From assembly GCF_029543125.1 (NCBI RefSeq), contig NZ_JARQWW010000002.1:124001-188000 (forward strand): DNA of 64,000 bases, read 5' to 3'. Below are positions 42,810 to 52,000 of the stretch, piece by piece. The number at the start of each line of letters is the position of its first letter. Positions within the stretch are counted from its first letter, which is position 1. The notes beneath the pieces are model-generated. The model worked only from the letters and a program-made list of their open reading frames with translations. It was not told where the DNA came from and made no database searches. Source of the DNA: Caulobacter segnis (GTDB taxonomy: Bacteria > Pseudomonadota > Alphaproteobacteria > Caulobacterales > Caulobacteraceae). The position numbers were made by a program, and so were the translations under genes.

Positions 42810-43873
42810 CGGCCCGACCGAAAAAGCCCGTCCGGGTGATGATCGTTGAGGATTCCGCCGTGGTGCGGACCTTGCTGACTCACATCATCGACGCCGATCC
42901 GCGCCTGACCGTGGCTCTGGCCGTGGCCTCGGCCGAGGAGGCGCTGGAGGTGCTGGAGGAGGTGAAGCCCGACGTCATCTCCATGGACATCCGCCTGCCC
43001 GGCATCGACGGGCTGGAGGCCACCCGCCGGATCATGGCGGAGCATCCGACACCCATCGTAGTGATCGCGGATTCGGTCGAGGACTCGCTGAAGATCTCGC
43101 TGAACGCCCTGCGCGCCGGGGCGCTGACGGTGGTGGAGAAGCCCGCGGGCCTGGCCAGCCAGGCCTATGACGCCCTGGCCGACGACATCCGCACCCAGTT
43201 GTTCATCATGAGCAGCGTGCCGGTTATCCGCCGGCGCGCGATCGGCGCCTCGCTGGCGGCGGTTCGTCCTGCCCCGCCGCAACTGGACACGCCGCCGTTC
43301 CAGAAGATGAGCGTGCTGGGCATCGCCGCCTCCACCGGCGGACCGCCTGCCCTGGCCAAGGTGATCGGCGCCCTGCCCGCCGATTTTCCCGCGCCGATCC
43401 TGCTGGTGCAGCACATGGGCGCGCCGTTCATGGAGGGCTTCGCGTCCTGGCTGGGCGGCCTGTCACCCCTGCCGGTGTCCATCGCCCAGGCCGGCGAAGT
43501 CGCTCAGCCGGGGCGCGTCTATGTGGCGCCGGGCGATCGCCATCTGGCGCTGCGGGCTGGCGGCACGCTCATGGTCAGCGAGACCGCGCCGGTCGGCGGG
43601 CAACGCCCTTCGGCCAATGTTCTGTTCCAGTCCATGGCCAAGACCATCGGCGCCCGGGGCGTGGGCGTGCTGCTGACGGGCATGGGCGAGGACGGAGCCC
43701 GGGGACTGCTGGAGCTGCGCAACGCCGGCGGCTGCACCATCACCGAGCATGAGAGCAGCACCGTTGTCTACGGCATGCCGGGCGCGGCGGTGCGCATGGG
43801 CGCCTCCCGCGCCAGCCTTCCCCTCGACATGATCGGGCCACGGCTGGTCCAGATGGCGGAGGAGAAGGCGTGA
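42806..43873 (+). CDS. CheB-type receptor methylesterase (WspF position)
   Basis: 355-residue chemotaxis methylesterase/deamidase. An N-terminal receiver with phospho-acceptor Asp61 (ISMDIRLPGIDG) and a linker precede the catalytic domain, whose Ser lies in AASTGGPPAL, His in VQHMGAPF and Asp in GMGEDGARGL. It reverses the methylation made by the operon's CheR and so sets adaptation. It starts GTG 42806 overlapping the cheA stop and ends overlapping the next gene (GTGA). It is a different copy from the cheB at 61786-62823, with which it shares only family features. Confidence 0.94.
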   Translation: MTARPKKPVRVMIVEDSAVVRTLLTHIIDADPRLTVALAVASAEEALEVLEEVKPDVISMDIRLPGIDGLEATRRIMAEHPTPIVVIADSVEDSLKISLNALRAGALTVVEKPAGLASQAYDALADDIRTQLFIMSSVPVIRRRAIGASLAAVRPAPPQLDTPPFQKMSVLGIAASTGGPPALAKVIGALPADFPAPILLVQHMGAPFMEGFASWLGGLSPLPVSIAQAGEVAQPGRVYVAPGDRHLALRAGGTLMVSETAPVGGQRPSANVLFQSMAKTIGARGVGVLLTGMGEDGARGLLELRNAGGCTITEHESSTVVYGMPGAAVRMGASRASLPLDMIGPRLVQMAEEKA

Positions 43874-45528
43874 CCGGCGTCGAGATCCTTCTGGTCGAGG
43901 ATTCCGAGACCCAAGCCGTTCAATTGCGCGCACTGCTGGAGGCCGAAGGCTACAGCGTCGAGCGCGCGGCAAGCGCCGAAGCCGCGCTGGAAAGCCTGAA
44001 CGCCCGCATCCCCGACCTGGTGATCGCCGACGTCCACCTGCCCGGCATGGACGGCCGCGAGCTGTCGCGCCAGATCCGACTGAACGGGCGCACGCGCGCC
44101 ATTCCGGTGCTGATGCTGACCGGCGCGCGGGACGAAGACCTGGAGCGCCAGGGGCTGGAAAGCGGCGCCGACGCCTATCTGTCCAAGTCGTCCGATCCCG
44201 ACCTGATCCGCCTGCGCCTGAAGGCCCTGCTGCGGCGAACGGTGGACACCGCCGCCGATGCGCCCAAGGCGGCGGCGTTCTCGCCGTTCCGGCGCGGCCG
44301 TGTGGTGATCCTGCACGACAGCGCCACGGCCCGCCTGCACCTGAAGGATGTCCTGACCCAGGAAGGCTACGCCGTGGAGGCAGTGGCCGACGAGGCTGCG
44401 CTGGACGCGGTGCTGTGGGAACCCGCCGACTGCGTGCTGATCAACCTGGCGGCCCACGCCTTCGACGGGCTGGAAGTGTGCCGGCGCTTGTCCGAGCACA
44501 TGCGGGACGAAGGCGACGATCCGCCCCGCATCATCGGCCTGGGCGGACGCGGCCTCCTGGACGCCGCCTTCCTGGCGGGGGCCGACGACGTGGCGCCCGC
44601 TGACGCCAGCGATGACGTGATGGCGGTGCGCGTCCGCGCCCTGATCCGCCGCAAGCAGCTTGCGGAGGAGACCCGCCGTCAGGACACCGAGCAGCGCGAC
44701 CGCGCCCTTGCCCTGGCCGCCTCCGACGCCCGCGCCGCCATGGTCGAGGCGCTGGAAAGCGCCAACGCCGAACTGGCCGGCGCCAACTCGCAGCTCAAGG
44801 AAGCCCAGGCCAAGCTGGTCCAGGCGGCCAAGATGGCGTCCCTGGGCGAGCTGGTTGCGGGCATCGCCCACGAGATCAACAACCCCCTCGCCTTCATCCT
44901 GGGCCACCACGCCACGGTGGAGCGGCTGGTTGGACAGATCGGCGGCGACAACCCCGCCGTGGGCAAGGCCAAGGACCGGCTTACGGCCATGCACCTGGGC
45001 CTGAAGCGTATTCAGGACCTGGTGCTGAACCTGCGCCGCTTCTCGCGCATGGACGAAAGCGCCGTGCAGACCCTGGACGTGCCCGAGTCCATCGAAACCG
45101 TCCTGGCCCTGCTGGCCCACAAGCTGGGGCCGGGCATCGAGGTGCGCCGCAGCTTCGAGGCCGGGCGGGCGCTGGAAGGCTCCCCCGCCCTGCTGAACCA
45201 GGTGGTCATGAACATGGTCAGCAACGCCGCCGACGCGGTGGAGGGCCAGGGGATCATCGAAATCACCACCAGCCAGACCGACGGCCTCTACCGCATCAGC
45301 GTCGCCGACTCCGGCCCCGGCGTGCCGGCCGATCTGCGCGACCGCATCTTCGAGCCGTTCTTCACCACCAAGCCGGTGGGTTCAGGCACCGGCCTGGGCC
45401 TGGCCATCGCCTATTCGGTCGTGGAGGCGCATAAGGGGTCGATCTTCGTCGAGGACAGCCCGCACGGCGGCGCCGCCTTCGTCATCACCATTCCGATCAG
45501 CCCCGTGACCGAGGGAAGCGCGCCATGA
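43870..45528 (+). CDS. Double-receiver histidine kinase of the chemosensory operon
   Basis: 552-residue cytoplasmic protein ordered REC1, REC2, coiled coil, HisKA, HATPase_c. REC1 has phospho-acceptor Asp54 ([11 protein letters not shown]). REC2 (about 140-255) has Asn-Leu-Ala-Ala where the phospho-site loop should be, so it seems unable to accept phosphate. The coiled coil spans about 265-325. His334 is in [13 protein letters not shown], and the ATP site is complete ([31 protein letters not shown]). With no membrane segment it is probably switched by CheA-mediated phosphorylation of REC1. It occupies the place where Wsp systems have a diguanylate cyclase. Confidence 0.9.
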   Translation: MTGVEILLVEDSETQAVQLRALLEAEGYSVERAASAEAALESLNARIPDLVIADVHLPGMDGRELSRQIRLNGRTRAIPVLMLTGARDEDLERQGLESGADAYLSKSSDPDLIRLRLKALLRRTVDTAADAPKAAAFSPFRRGRVVILHDSATARLHLKDVLTQEGYAVEAVADEAALDAVLWEPADCVLINLAAHAFDGLEVCRRLSEHMRDEGDDPPRIIGLGGRGLLDAAFLAGADDVAPADASDDVMAVRVRALIRRKQLAEETRRQDTEQRDRALALAASDARAAMVEALESANAELAGANSQLKEAQAKLVQAAKMASLGELVAGIAHEINNPLAFILGHHATVERLVGQIGGDNPAVGKAKDRLTAMHLGLKRIQDLVLNLRRFSRMDESAVQTLDVPESIETVLALLAHKLGPGIEVRRSFEAGRALEGSPALLNQVVMNMVSNAADAVEGQGIIEITTSQTDGLYRISVADSGPGVPADLRDRIFEPFFTTKPVGSGTGLGLAIAYSVVEAHKGSIFVEDSPHGGAAFVITIPISPVTEGSAP

Positions 45529-47423
45529 GCCACCGCCTGCCCGAACGGCCGCTGATCCTGGCTGTCGACGACGAGCCGGACATCCTGATCGCCCTGCAGG
45601 ACCTGTTGGAGGACCTGTACGACGTCCGCACCTCCAGTTCGCCGCGCGAGGCGCTGGCGATGCTGGCGCGCGAGCCCGGCTTCGAGGTGATCATCTCCGA
45701 TCAGCGCATGCCGGGCATGACCGGCGACGCCTTCCTGGCGGCGGCGCGGGAGATCAGCCCGGCGCCCTCGATCCTGCTGACCGGCTACGCCGATCTGTCG
45801 GCCGTGGTTTCGGCGATCAACACGGGCGGCATCGGCGGCTACGCCGCCAAGCCGTGGGAGCCGCAAGCCTTGCGCGCCATGGTCGCCAGCGCGGTGGAGC
45901 GCAGCCGTCTGGCGCACGAACTGCGAGTCGAGCAGCGATTGCTGCAGGCCCTGATGGACAACCTGCCGGCGGCGGTGACCTTCAAGGATCCGGATGGCCG
46001 CATCATCCGGCTGAACGCCCTGAAGGCGCAGATGCTGGGGGTGTCGCGCGACCATGCGCTGGGCAAGATCGAGCGCGAGCTGATCGGCCCCGACGCGGCC
46101 GCGGCCATGGCCGCCGTCGAGCGAAAGGTGACCGCCCGCGCGGAGCCCGCCCAGACCCTGGAGGAGCGTCCCGGCGAGGGCGGCGCGCGCTGGATCGAGA
46201 CCAGCCACATCCCCCTGGTCGGCGACACGGGCGTCGAGCATCTGGTGGAGTTCGACCGAGACGTCACCGACCAGCGCATGGCCGAGGCGCGCCTGCGCCA
46301 GGCCGACAAGCTGCAAGCGCTCGGCACCCTGGCCGGCGGCGTGGCGCATGACTTCAACAACCTTCTCACCGCGATCCTGGGCAGCCTGGATCTCGCCGCT
46401 CGGCGCCTGCCGGACGATCCGCGCCTGCATCGCTACATCGACAACGCCAGCCTGGCGGCCAAGAAGGGTGCGGCCCTGACCCAACGCCTGCTGGGCTTCA
46501 GCCGTCAGCGCGAGCCGCGCTCCGAAAGCGTCGACGTCAATGAACTGCTGAAAGCCATGGGGGACCTGCTGGCGCGCAGCATGGGCGGCGCGGTGCAGAT
46601 CGACTGGAAGCTGCAGGACGACGTCTGGCCCGCCCATATTGAGCCGGACCAGTTCGAGCTGGCGATCCTGAACCTCTGCGTCAACGCCCGGGACGCCATG
46701 GGCGAGACCGGCGTCGTGACCCTGTCCACCCGCAGCGAGACCTTGACCGAGGACGGGACGGACGGTCTGCCCGCCGGCGACTATGTGCGCGTGACCGTCG
46801 CCGACACCGGCGCCGGCATTGACCCGGACATCGCCGCGCGCATCTTCGAGCCGTTCTTCACCACCAAGGACGTGGGCAAGGGCACGGGTCTGGGCCTGTC
46901 CATGGTCTATGGCTTCGTCCAGCGTTCGCACGGGGCGGTGAACGTGGAGAGCGCGCCGGGCCATGGAACGGCGATCAGCCTGCTGCTGCCCCGCGCCGTG
47001 GAGTCCGCGGTCGTCCGCACCGAAAGCGCCGCCCCGCTGGCGCCGCCGCGCCCAGTGGCTCGGGTCCTGGTGATCGACGACGACGCCAGCGTCCGCACGG
47101 TGACCAGCGAGTTCGTCCGGCAACTCGGCGATCAGGCGGTTGAGGCGCACGGCGCCGAGGCGGCGGTGGCGATCCTGCAGCAGGACCGCGCCATCGACAT
47201 CGCCATCGTGGATTTCGCCATGCCGGGCATGACCGGCATGGACTTCGTGGAGGCCGCCCGGCGCATCCGGCCGAACCTGCCGATCATGCTGGTCAGCGGC
47301 CATCCGGATCTGCGTGATCCGCCCGCCGACATCGTCGTGCTGAGCAAGCCTTTCGACGTCGCGGCCCTGGCGCAGGGGGTTCACGACGCTTTCGCCGCCG
47401 TCCAGGCGCGGGCCACCGCCTAG
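45525..47423 (+). CDS. Hybrid histidine kinase REC-PAS-HisKA-HATPase-REC
   Basis: 632-residue cytoplasmic hybrid kinase. REC1 has Asp59 ([11 protein letters not shown]) and the [17 protein letters not shown] pattern found in RpfG/RegA-like receivers. The PAS domain is at about 140-260. His275 is in [14 protein letters not shown]. The ATP-binding domain holds [10 protein letters not shown] and [12 protein letters not shown]. The terminal REC has Asp563 ([12 protein letters not shown]). It overlaps the previous gene by ATGA and is the last gene of the operon. Its output is unknown; with two receivers it could relay phosphate to an unlinked Hpt protein. Confidence 0.9.
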   Translation: MSHRLPERPLILAVDDEPDILIALQDLLEDLYDVRTSSSPREALAMLAREPGFEVIISDQRMPGMTGDAFLAAAREISPAPSILLTGYADLSAVVSAINTGGIGGYAAKPWEPQALRAMVASAVERSRLAHELRVEQRLLQALMDNLPAAVTFKDPDGRIIRLNALKAQMLGVSRDHALGKIERELIGPDAAAAMAAVERKVTARAEPAQTLEERPGEGGARWIETSHIPLVGDTGVEHLVEFDRDVTDQRMAEARLRQADKLQALGTLAGGVAHDFNNLLTAILGSLDLAARRLPDDPRLHRYIDNASLAAKKGAALTQRLLGFSRQREPRSESVDVNELLKAMGDLLARSMGGAVQIDWKLQDDVWPAHIEPDQFELAILNLCVNARDAMGETGVVTLSTRSETLTEDGTDGLPAGDYVRVTVADTGAGIDPDIAARIFEPFFTTKDVGKGTGLGLSMVYGFVQRSHGAVNVESAPGHGTAISLLLPRAVESAVVRTESAAPLAPPRPVARVLVIDDDASVRTVTSEFVRQLGDQAVEAHGAEAAVAILQQDRAIDIAIVDFAMPGMTGMDFVEAARRIRPNLPIMLVSGHPDLRDPPADIVVLSKPFDVAALAQGVHDAFAAVQARATA

Positions 47424-47644
47424 GGCCTCGCCTATCGCAGTTTCTGCAACCTCAAGTGGGCGCCGACGACTGGCGCTCCGCCGCGAACAGGGCTCTACTC
47501 CCGAAAAGGGACAATCCGTCGCAGGTTGGGGCGGCCGTTCCGTTGACGAGTAATGGTTAGTAAAACTCGAACGCCTATAGTTACCGGCCAATCGTAAGGT
47601 CGCGCTTCTGGGCGACCGCCCATTGAAGGATCTGGGCCCCGGAC
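47424..47644. promoter_or_regulatory. Spacer and likely promoter region of the cellulose operon
   Basis: 221 bases between the last kinase and bcsA on the same strand. No terminator hairpin is evident at the left side, so read-through from the chemosensory operon is possible. An AT-rich patch carries CTATAGT at 47575-47581, a plausible -10 box; TGGTTA 16 bases before TATAGT is a weak -35. No operator could be identified. Confidence 0.35.
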
Positions 47645-50600
47645 GTGATGCGGGTGTTGAAACTGCTTCTCGGCGCGCTGGCCCTCGTGGCCTGCCTGCT
47701 TGCCGTGACCGTGCCGCTGGACCTGCGCGCGCAGGGCCTGTTCGCGCTGGCGACCGTGGCCGCCGCCTTTGTTCTGGGCCGCAACAAATCGCGTCAGGTG
47801 ACGATCGCGCTGTGCATCCTCTCGCTGATCGCCTCGACCCGCTACATCTACTGGCGGATCACCGAGACCCTGCACTTCGCCACCATCACCGAGACCCTGC
47901 TGGGCACGGGCCTGTTCCTGGCTGAGCTGTATGCCTGGCTGATCCTGGTTCTCGGCTACATTCAGACGACCTGGCCGCTTCATCGCCCGGTGGAGCCCAT
48001 GAAGGGCGATCCGTCCACCTGGCCGACGGTGGACGTCTATGTTCCGACCTACAACGAAAGCCTGCAGATCGTTCAGGACACCGTCCTGGCCGCCCTGAAC
48101 ATGGACTATCCGCGCGACCGCTTCCGCGTCTACCTGCTGGACGACGGCCGCCGCCCCGAGTTCCGCGCCTTCGCCGAGGCGGCGGGCGCCATCTACATGA
48201 CCCGGCCCGACAATAAGCACGCCAAGGCCGGCAACATGAACCACGCGCTCACCAAGACCGATGGTGAGCTGATCCTGGTGTTCGACGCGGACCACATCCC
48301 GACCCGCGCCTTCCTGCAGATGACCGTCGGCTGGTTCCAGAAGGACCCGAAGCTGTGCCTGCTGCAGACGCCGCACCACTTCTATTCGCCCGACCCGGTC
48401 CAGCGGAACCTGCTGACCGTGAAGGAGGTGCCGGACGAGGGCGCCCTGTTCTACGGCTCGGTGCAGCCGGGCAACGACTTCTGGAACGCCGCCTTCTTCT
48501 GCGGCTCCTGCGCGGTGATCCGGCGCGAGGCGCTGATGATCACCAAGGGCTTCGCCGGCGAGACCGTCACCGAGGACGCGCACACCGCCCTGAAGCTGCA
48601 GCGCATGGGCTGGTCGACGGCCTATCTCGACATCCGCCTGGCCTCAGGCCTGGCCACCGAGCGCCTGGCCCTGCACGTGGGGCAGCGGGCCCGCTGGGCG
48701 CGCGGCATGACGCAGATCTTCCGCATCGACAATCCGCTGCTGGGGCCTGGCCTCACCTGGGGTCAGCGGCTCTGCTACCTGAATGCGATGATGCACTTCC
48801 AGTTTCCGCTGCCGCGCATCGTGTTCCTGACCTCGCCGCTGGCCTACCTGCTGTTCGGCGCGAACATCATCTACGCTTCCGCCGCGATGATCGCCGTCTA
48901 TGCGGCGCCCCACCTGATCCACTCGATCATGACCAACAACCGGATCCAGGGCGAAGACCGGCGCGCCTTCTGGGGCGAGGTCTACGAGACCTTGTTGGCC
49001 TTCCATTTGCTTGCCCCGACCGTGCTGACGATTTTTGACCCGAAGAAGGGCAAGTTCAACGTGACCGAAAAAGGCGGCCTGCTCGAGCACGGCTATTTCG
49101 ACTACCGCCTGATGTGGCCTCACATCACGGTCGTTTTCCTGCTGGTGGCAGGCGTTTCCAGCGGCTTCGCGCGCCTTTTCTGGCCTGAGCGCTTCGACGT
49201 GCAGCTCGGCACCCTGCTGCTGAACACCACCTGGTCCATGTTCAGCCTGCTGATCCTGCTGACCGCTCTGGCCGTGGGCCGGGAGACCCGCCAGGTGCGC
49301 AATTTCGTCCGGGTGGACGCGGTTCTGCCGGTCATCCTGCGTTTCGCTGACGGCCTGGCCGTGGAGAGCGAGACCACCGACGTGTCCATGGGCGGCCTGT
49401 CCGTGAAGTGGCCCGCCGGCCTGGACATCGCCGGCCGCGAGATGACGGGTGTGGACCTGCTGTGCGGCGCGCGCATGGTGTCGTTCCCCGCCGCCATGAT
49501 CCAGGGCGACGACGCCATCCGCGTCCAGTTCCAGGCCATGCCCCTGGGCAAGCGCCGGGCGCTGGTCACCGCTGTCATGGGCCGGGCCGACGCCTGGCAG
49601 CCGCATGGCTCGACGCCTTCGGCCAACCCGTTCGCCTCGTTCGCGGACCTGTGCCGCGCCAGCGCCAGCCTGCTGTTCTGGTGGCGCCTGAAGGACCTGG
49701 AGGCCCGCGTGCGCGGCCGCGTCCTGGTGGAGCGTGCCATCCGCACCAGCGCCATCGCCGGCGCCGCCATCCTGGCCGCCGCGACCTTCGCTCCGTCGGC
49801 AAAGGCCCAGACCCCGGCCGCGCCCACGGCGGATCCGGCCCCCGCGGCGGCCGCCGCCCCCGCCTCCAGCGGCGGCCTGCGCCAGGTGGTCTACACCCTG
49901 AAGGACATGGGTGTGGAGCAGCCGCTGCGCCTGCGCGGCACCGACGGCCAGGCGGGCATTCCGTTCGACCTGCGCACCGACGAGGTGGCGGTGTCCGCCA
50001 CCCTGACCATCAACTTCGCCTATTCGCCGGTGATGCTGCCCGATCTGTCGCAGCTCAGCGTGGCGATTAATGACGAGGTGATCGGCTCGGTGGTCCTGCC
50101 GCGCGAGACGGCCAACAACCTGACGGTCCAGATGCCGGTGAACCCGGCGCTGTTCCTTCCCAAGAACCGCCTGAATTTGCGCTTCGCAGGCCACTACACC
50201 CGCGGCTGCGAAGACCCGCTGCACTCGTCCCTGTGGGCCAATATCAGCAACATCCGCACCACACTGGCGGTGACCTTCCAGCGCCTGCCCGCCCAGCCGG
50301 ACCTGGCGCGCCTGCCCTCGCCCTTCTACGAGGCGGGCGTCGGCGGCCTGACCCTGCCGTTCGTGTTCGCCGGCAACCCCAGCAACGGCGCCATCCAGGC
50401 GGCGGCGGGCGCGGCGTCCTACTTCGGCATGGCGGCCGGCTATCGCGGCTTCCGGTTCCCGGTGCAGATCGGCGGCCTGCCCAGCGGCGAAGGCGTGATC
50501 TTCGCCCAGTCGGGCCAGGAGATCCCCGGCCTGTTCCTGCCGGCCATCAACGGCCCGACCCTGGCCGTGGTCCCCAATCCGAATGATCCGACCAGCTCTC

Positions 50601-52000
50601 TGCTGCTGGTCATGGGCCGCAACGACGCCGAGCTGCGTCAGGCCGGCCAGAACCTGGCCGTCGGCTCGGTCGGCCTGAAAGGCGCCTACGCCCAGGTCGG
50701 CGCCCCGCGCCTGCGCGACCGCGCGCCCTATGACGCCCCGCGCTGGGTGCGCATGGACCGCCCGGTGCGCTTCGGCGAGATGGTCGACCAGCAGAAGCTT
50801 CAGGCCCTGGGCCTGACCCCGGCCCCGCTGCAGGTGGACTTCCGCGTCGCCCCTGACCTGTTCCTGTGGCCCACGGGCGGCGCGCCCCTGCGCCTGCGCT
50901 ACCGCTTCCCGGAAGGTTCGTGGATCGACCTGCGCAACTCGCGCCTCGACGTGTCGCTGAACGGCCAATACCTGCGCTCGCTGCACACCGACGGCCGCGG
51001 CGCCGGCGATCACTTCTTCGACCGCATCCCGGGCTTCTTCACCCAGAAGGAGCAGTCGCTGGCCCTGCCGCCGTATCTGCTGTCGGGGCCCGGCCAGATG
51101 GGCTTCTTCTTCGACCTGAAGTCCAACAAGCTGGGCGAGTGCAAGGGCGAGCTGCCGACCAACGTGCGCAGCGGCATCGATCCGGACAGCACCATCGACC
51201 TGACCGGCGGCCATCACTTCACCAGCATGCCGAACCTGGCCTATTTCGTGAGCTCGGGTTTCCCGTTCACGCGCATGGCCGACCTGTCGGACACCGCCCT
51301 GCTGATCAGCGCCCAGCCGACCGCCCAGGAGCTTGAGGCGCTGATGCTGCTGATCGGCCGCTTCGCCGACTCCACGGGCGCGCCGGCCACCAAGCTGAGC
51401 ATCACCCGCAACGCCGACCGCGGCGCGCTGCAGGGCAAGGACATCCTGGTCATCGGCCCGGTGGCCATGGCCGCCTCCAACACCGATCTGTTCAAGAACG
51501 CCCCGTTCGTGACCGAAGGTTCGCGCCTGCGCCTGCGGGTCACCTCGGTGATCGCCCGCGTCTTCTCGGTGTTCAACGCCAACCTGGAAGGCGGCGAGCG
51601 CAAGAAGGCCGACGAGGTTCTGGTCAGCCAGAGCGGCTTCACCGGCGTGATCAGCTTCGAGTCGCCTTATGGCGACAAGAACACCGTCGTGGCGCTGCTC
51701 TCAGATCAGCGCGAAAGCCTGCCGGGCCTGGTGGCCAAGCTTTCCGACCCGACCGAGAACTTCAAGGTTCAGGGCGACCTGACGGCTGACACCGAACAGG
51801 GCCTGTCATCCTTCCGCATCGGGCCGATCTATTGGACCGGCGACCTGCCGTACCTGCTGCGCGTGCTGTGGTGGCTGACCCGCACGCCGTGGATGCTCGC
51901 CCTGGCCCTGGTGGGCGCGGCGATCCTCATGTCCGCGCCGATCTTCCTGGCCTACAAGCTGATGGAGCAGCGTCGCAACGCCCGGACGGAGGCGCCATGA
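47645..52000 (+). CDS. bcsAB: Cellulose synthase, BcsA-BcsB fusion
   Basis: 1451-residue fusion of the catalytic subunit and its periplasmic partner, like AcsAB of Komagataeibacter. BcsA (1-700): membrane helices flank a GT2 domain with Asp-Asp-Gly (166-168), Asp-Ala-Asp (214-216), TED (309-311) and QRARW (347-351). A PilZ domain follows, with RNFVR (552-556) and DVSMGG (579-584), so c-di-GMP binding should be intact. At 702-722 a hydrophobic stretch ends in Ala-Lys-Ala, like an internal signal peptide. BcsB fills about 745-1445, ending in a membrane helix (WMLALALVGAAILMSAPIFL). It starts at GTG 47645 or ATG 47648 and is coupled to bcsC by ATGA. Confidence 0.95.
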   Translation: MMRVLKLLLGALALVACLLAVTVPLDLRAQGLFALATVAAAFVLGRNKSRQVTIALCILSLIASTRYIYWRITETLHFATITETLLGTGLFLAELYAWLILVLGYIQTTWPLHRPVEPMKGDPSTWPTVDVYVPTYNESLQIVQDTVLAALNMDYPRDRFRVYLLDDGRRPEFRAFAEAAGAIYMTRPDNKHAKAGNMNHALTKTDGELILVFDADHIPTRAFLQMTVGWFQKDPKLCLLQTPHHFYSPDPVQRNLLTVKEVPDEGALFYGSVQPGNDFWNAAFFCGSCAVIRREALMITKGFAGETVTEDAHTALKLQRMGWSTAYLDIRLASGLATERLALHVGQRARWARGMTQIFRIDNPLLGPGLTWGQRLCYLNAMMHFQFPLPRIVFLTSPLAYLLFGANIIYASAAMIAVYAAPHLIHSIMTNNRIQGEDRRAFWGEVYETLLAFHLLAPTVLTIFDPKKGKFNVTEKGGLLEHGYFDYRLMWPHITVVFLLVAGVSSGFARLFWPERFDVQLGTLLLNTTWSMFSLLILLTALAVGRETRQVRNFVRVDAVLPVILRFADGLAVESETTDVSMGGLSVKWPAGLDIAGREMTGVDLLCGARMVSFPAAMIQGDDAIRVQFQAMPLGKRRALVTAVMGRADAWQPHGSTPSANPFASFADLCRASASLLFWWRLKDLEARVRGRVLVERAIRTSAIAGAAILAAATFAPSAKAQTPAAPTADPAPAAAAAPASSGGLRQVVYTLKDMGVEQPLRLRGTDGQAGIPFDLRTDEVAVSATLTINFAYSPVMLPDLSQLSVAINDEVIGSVVLPRETANNLTVQMPVNPALFLPKNRLNLRFAGHYTRGCEDPLHSSLWANISNIRTTLAVTFQRLPAQPDLARLPSPFYEAGVGGLTLPFVFAGNPSNGAIQAAAGAASYFGMAAGYRGFRFPVQIGGLPSGEGVIFAQSGQEIPGLFLPAINGPTLAVVPNPNDPTSSLLLVMGRNDAELRQAGQNLAVGSVGLKGAYAQVGAPRLRDRAPYDAPRWVRMDRPVRFGEMVDQQKLQALGLTPAPLQVDFRVAPDLFLWPTGGAPLRLRYRFPEGSWIDLRNSRLDVSLNGQYLRSLHTDGRGAGDHFFDRIPGFFTQKEQSLALPPYLLSGPGQMGFFFDLKSNKLGECKGELPTNVRSGIDPDSTIDLTGGHHFTSMPNLAYFVSSGFPFTRMADLSDTALLISAQPTAQELEALMLLIGRFADSTGAPATKLSITRNADRGALQGKDILVIGPVAMAASNTDLFKNAPFVTEGSRLRLRVTSVIARVFSVFNANLEGGERKKADEVLVSQSGFTGVISFESPYGDKNTVVALLSDQRESLPGLVAKLSDPTENFKVQGDLTADTEQGLSSFRIGPIYWTGDLPYLLRVLWWLTRTPWMLALALVGAAILMSAPIFLAYKLMEQRRNARTEAP

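Noticed and set aside
48644-51217. Very long minus-strand frame (857 codons) antisense to bcsAB
   Set aside because: High-GC antisense shadow; His/Gln/Gly/Arg-rich with no domain, opposite a clearly coding gene.
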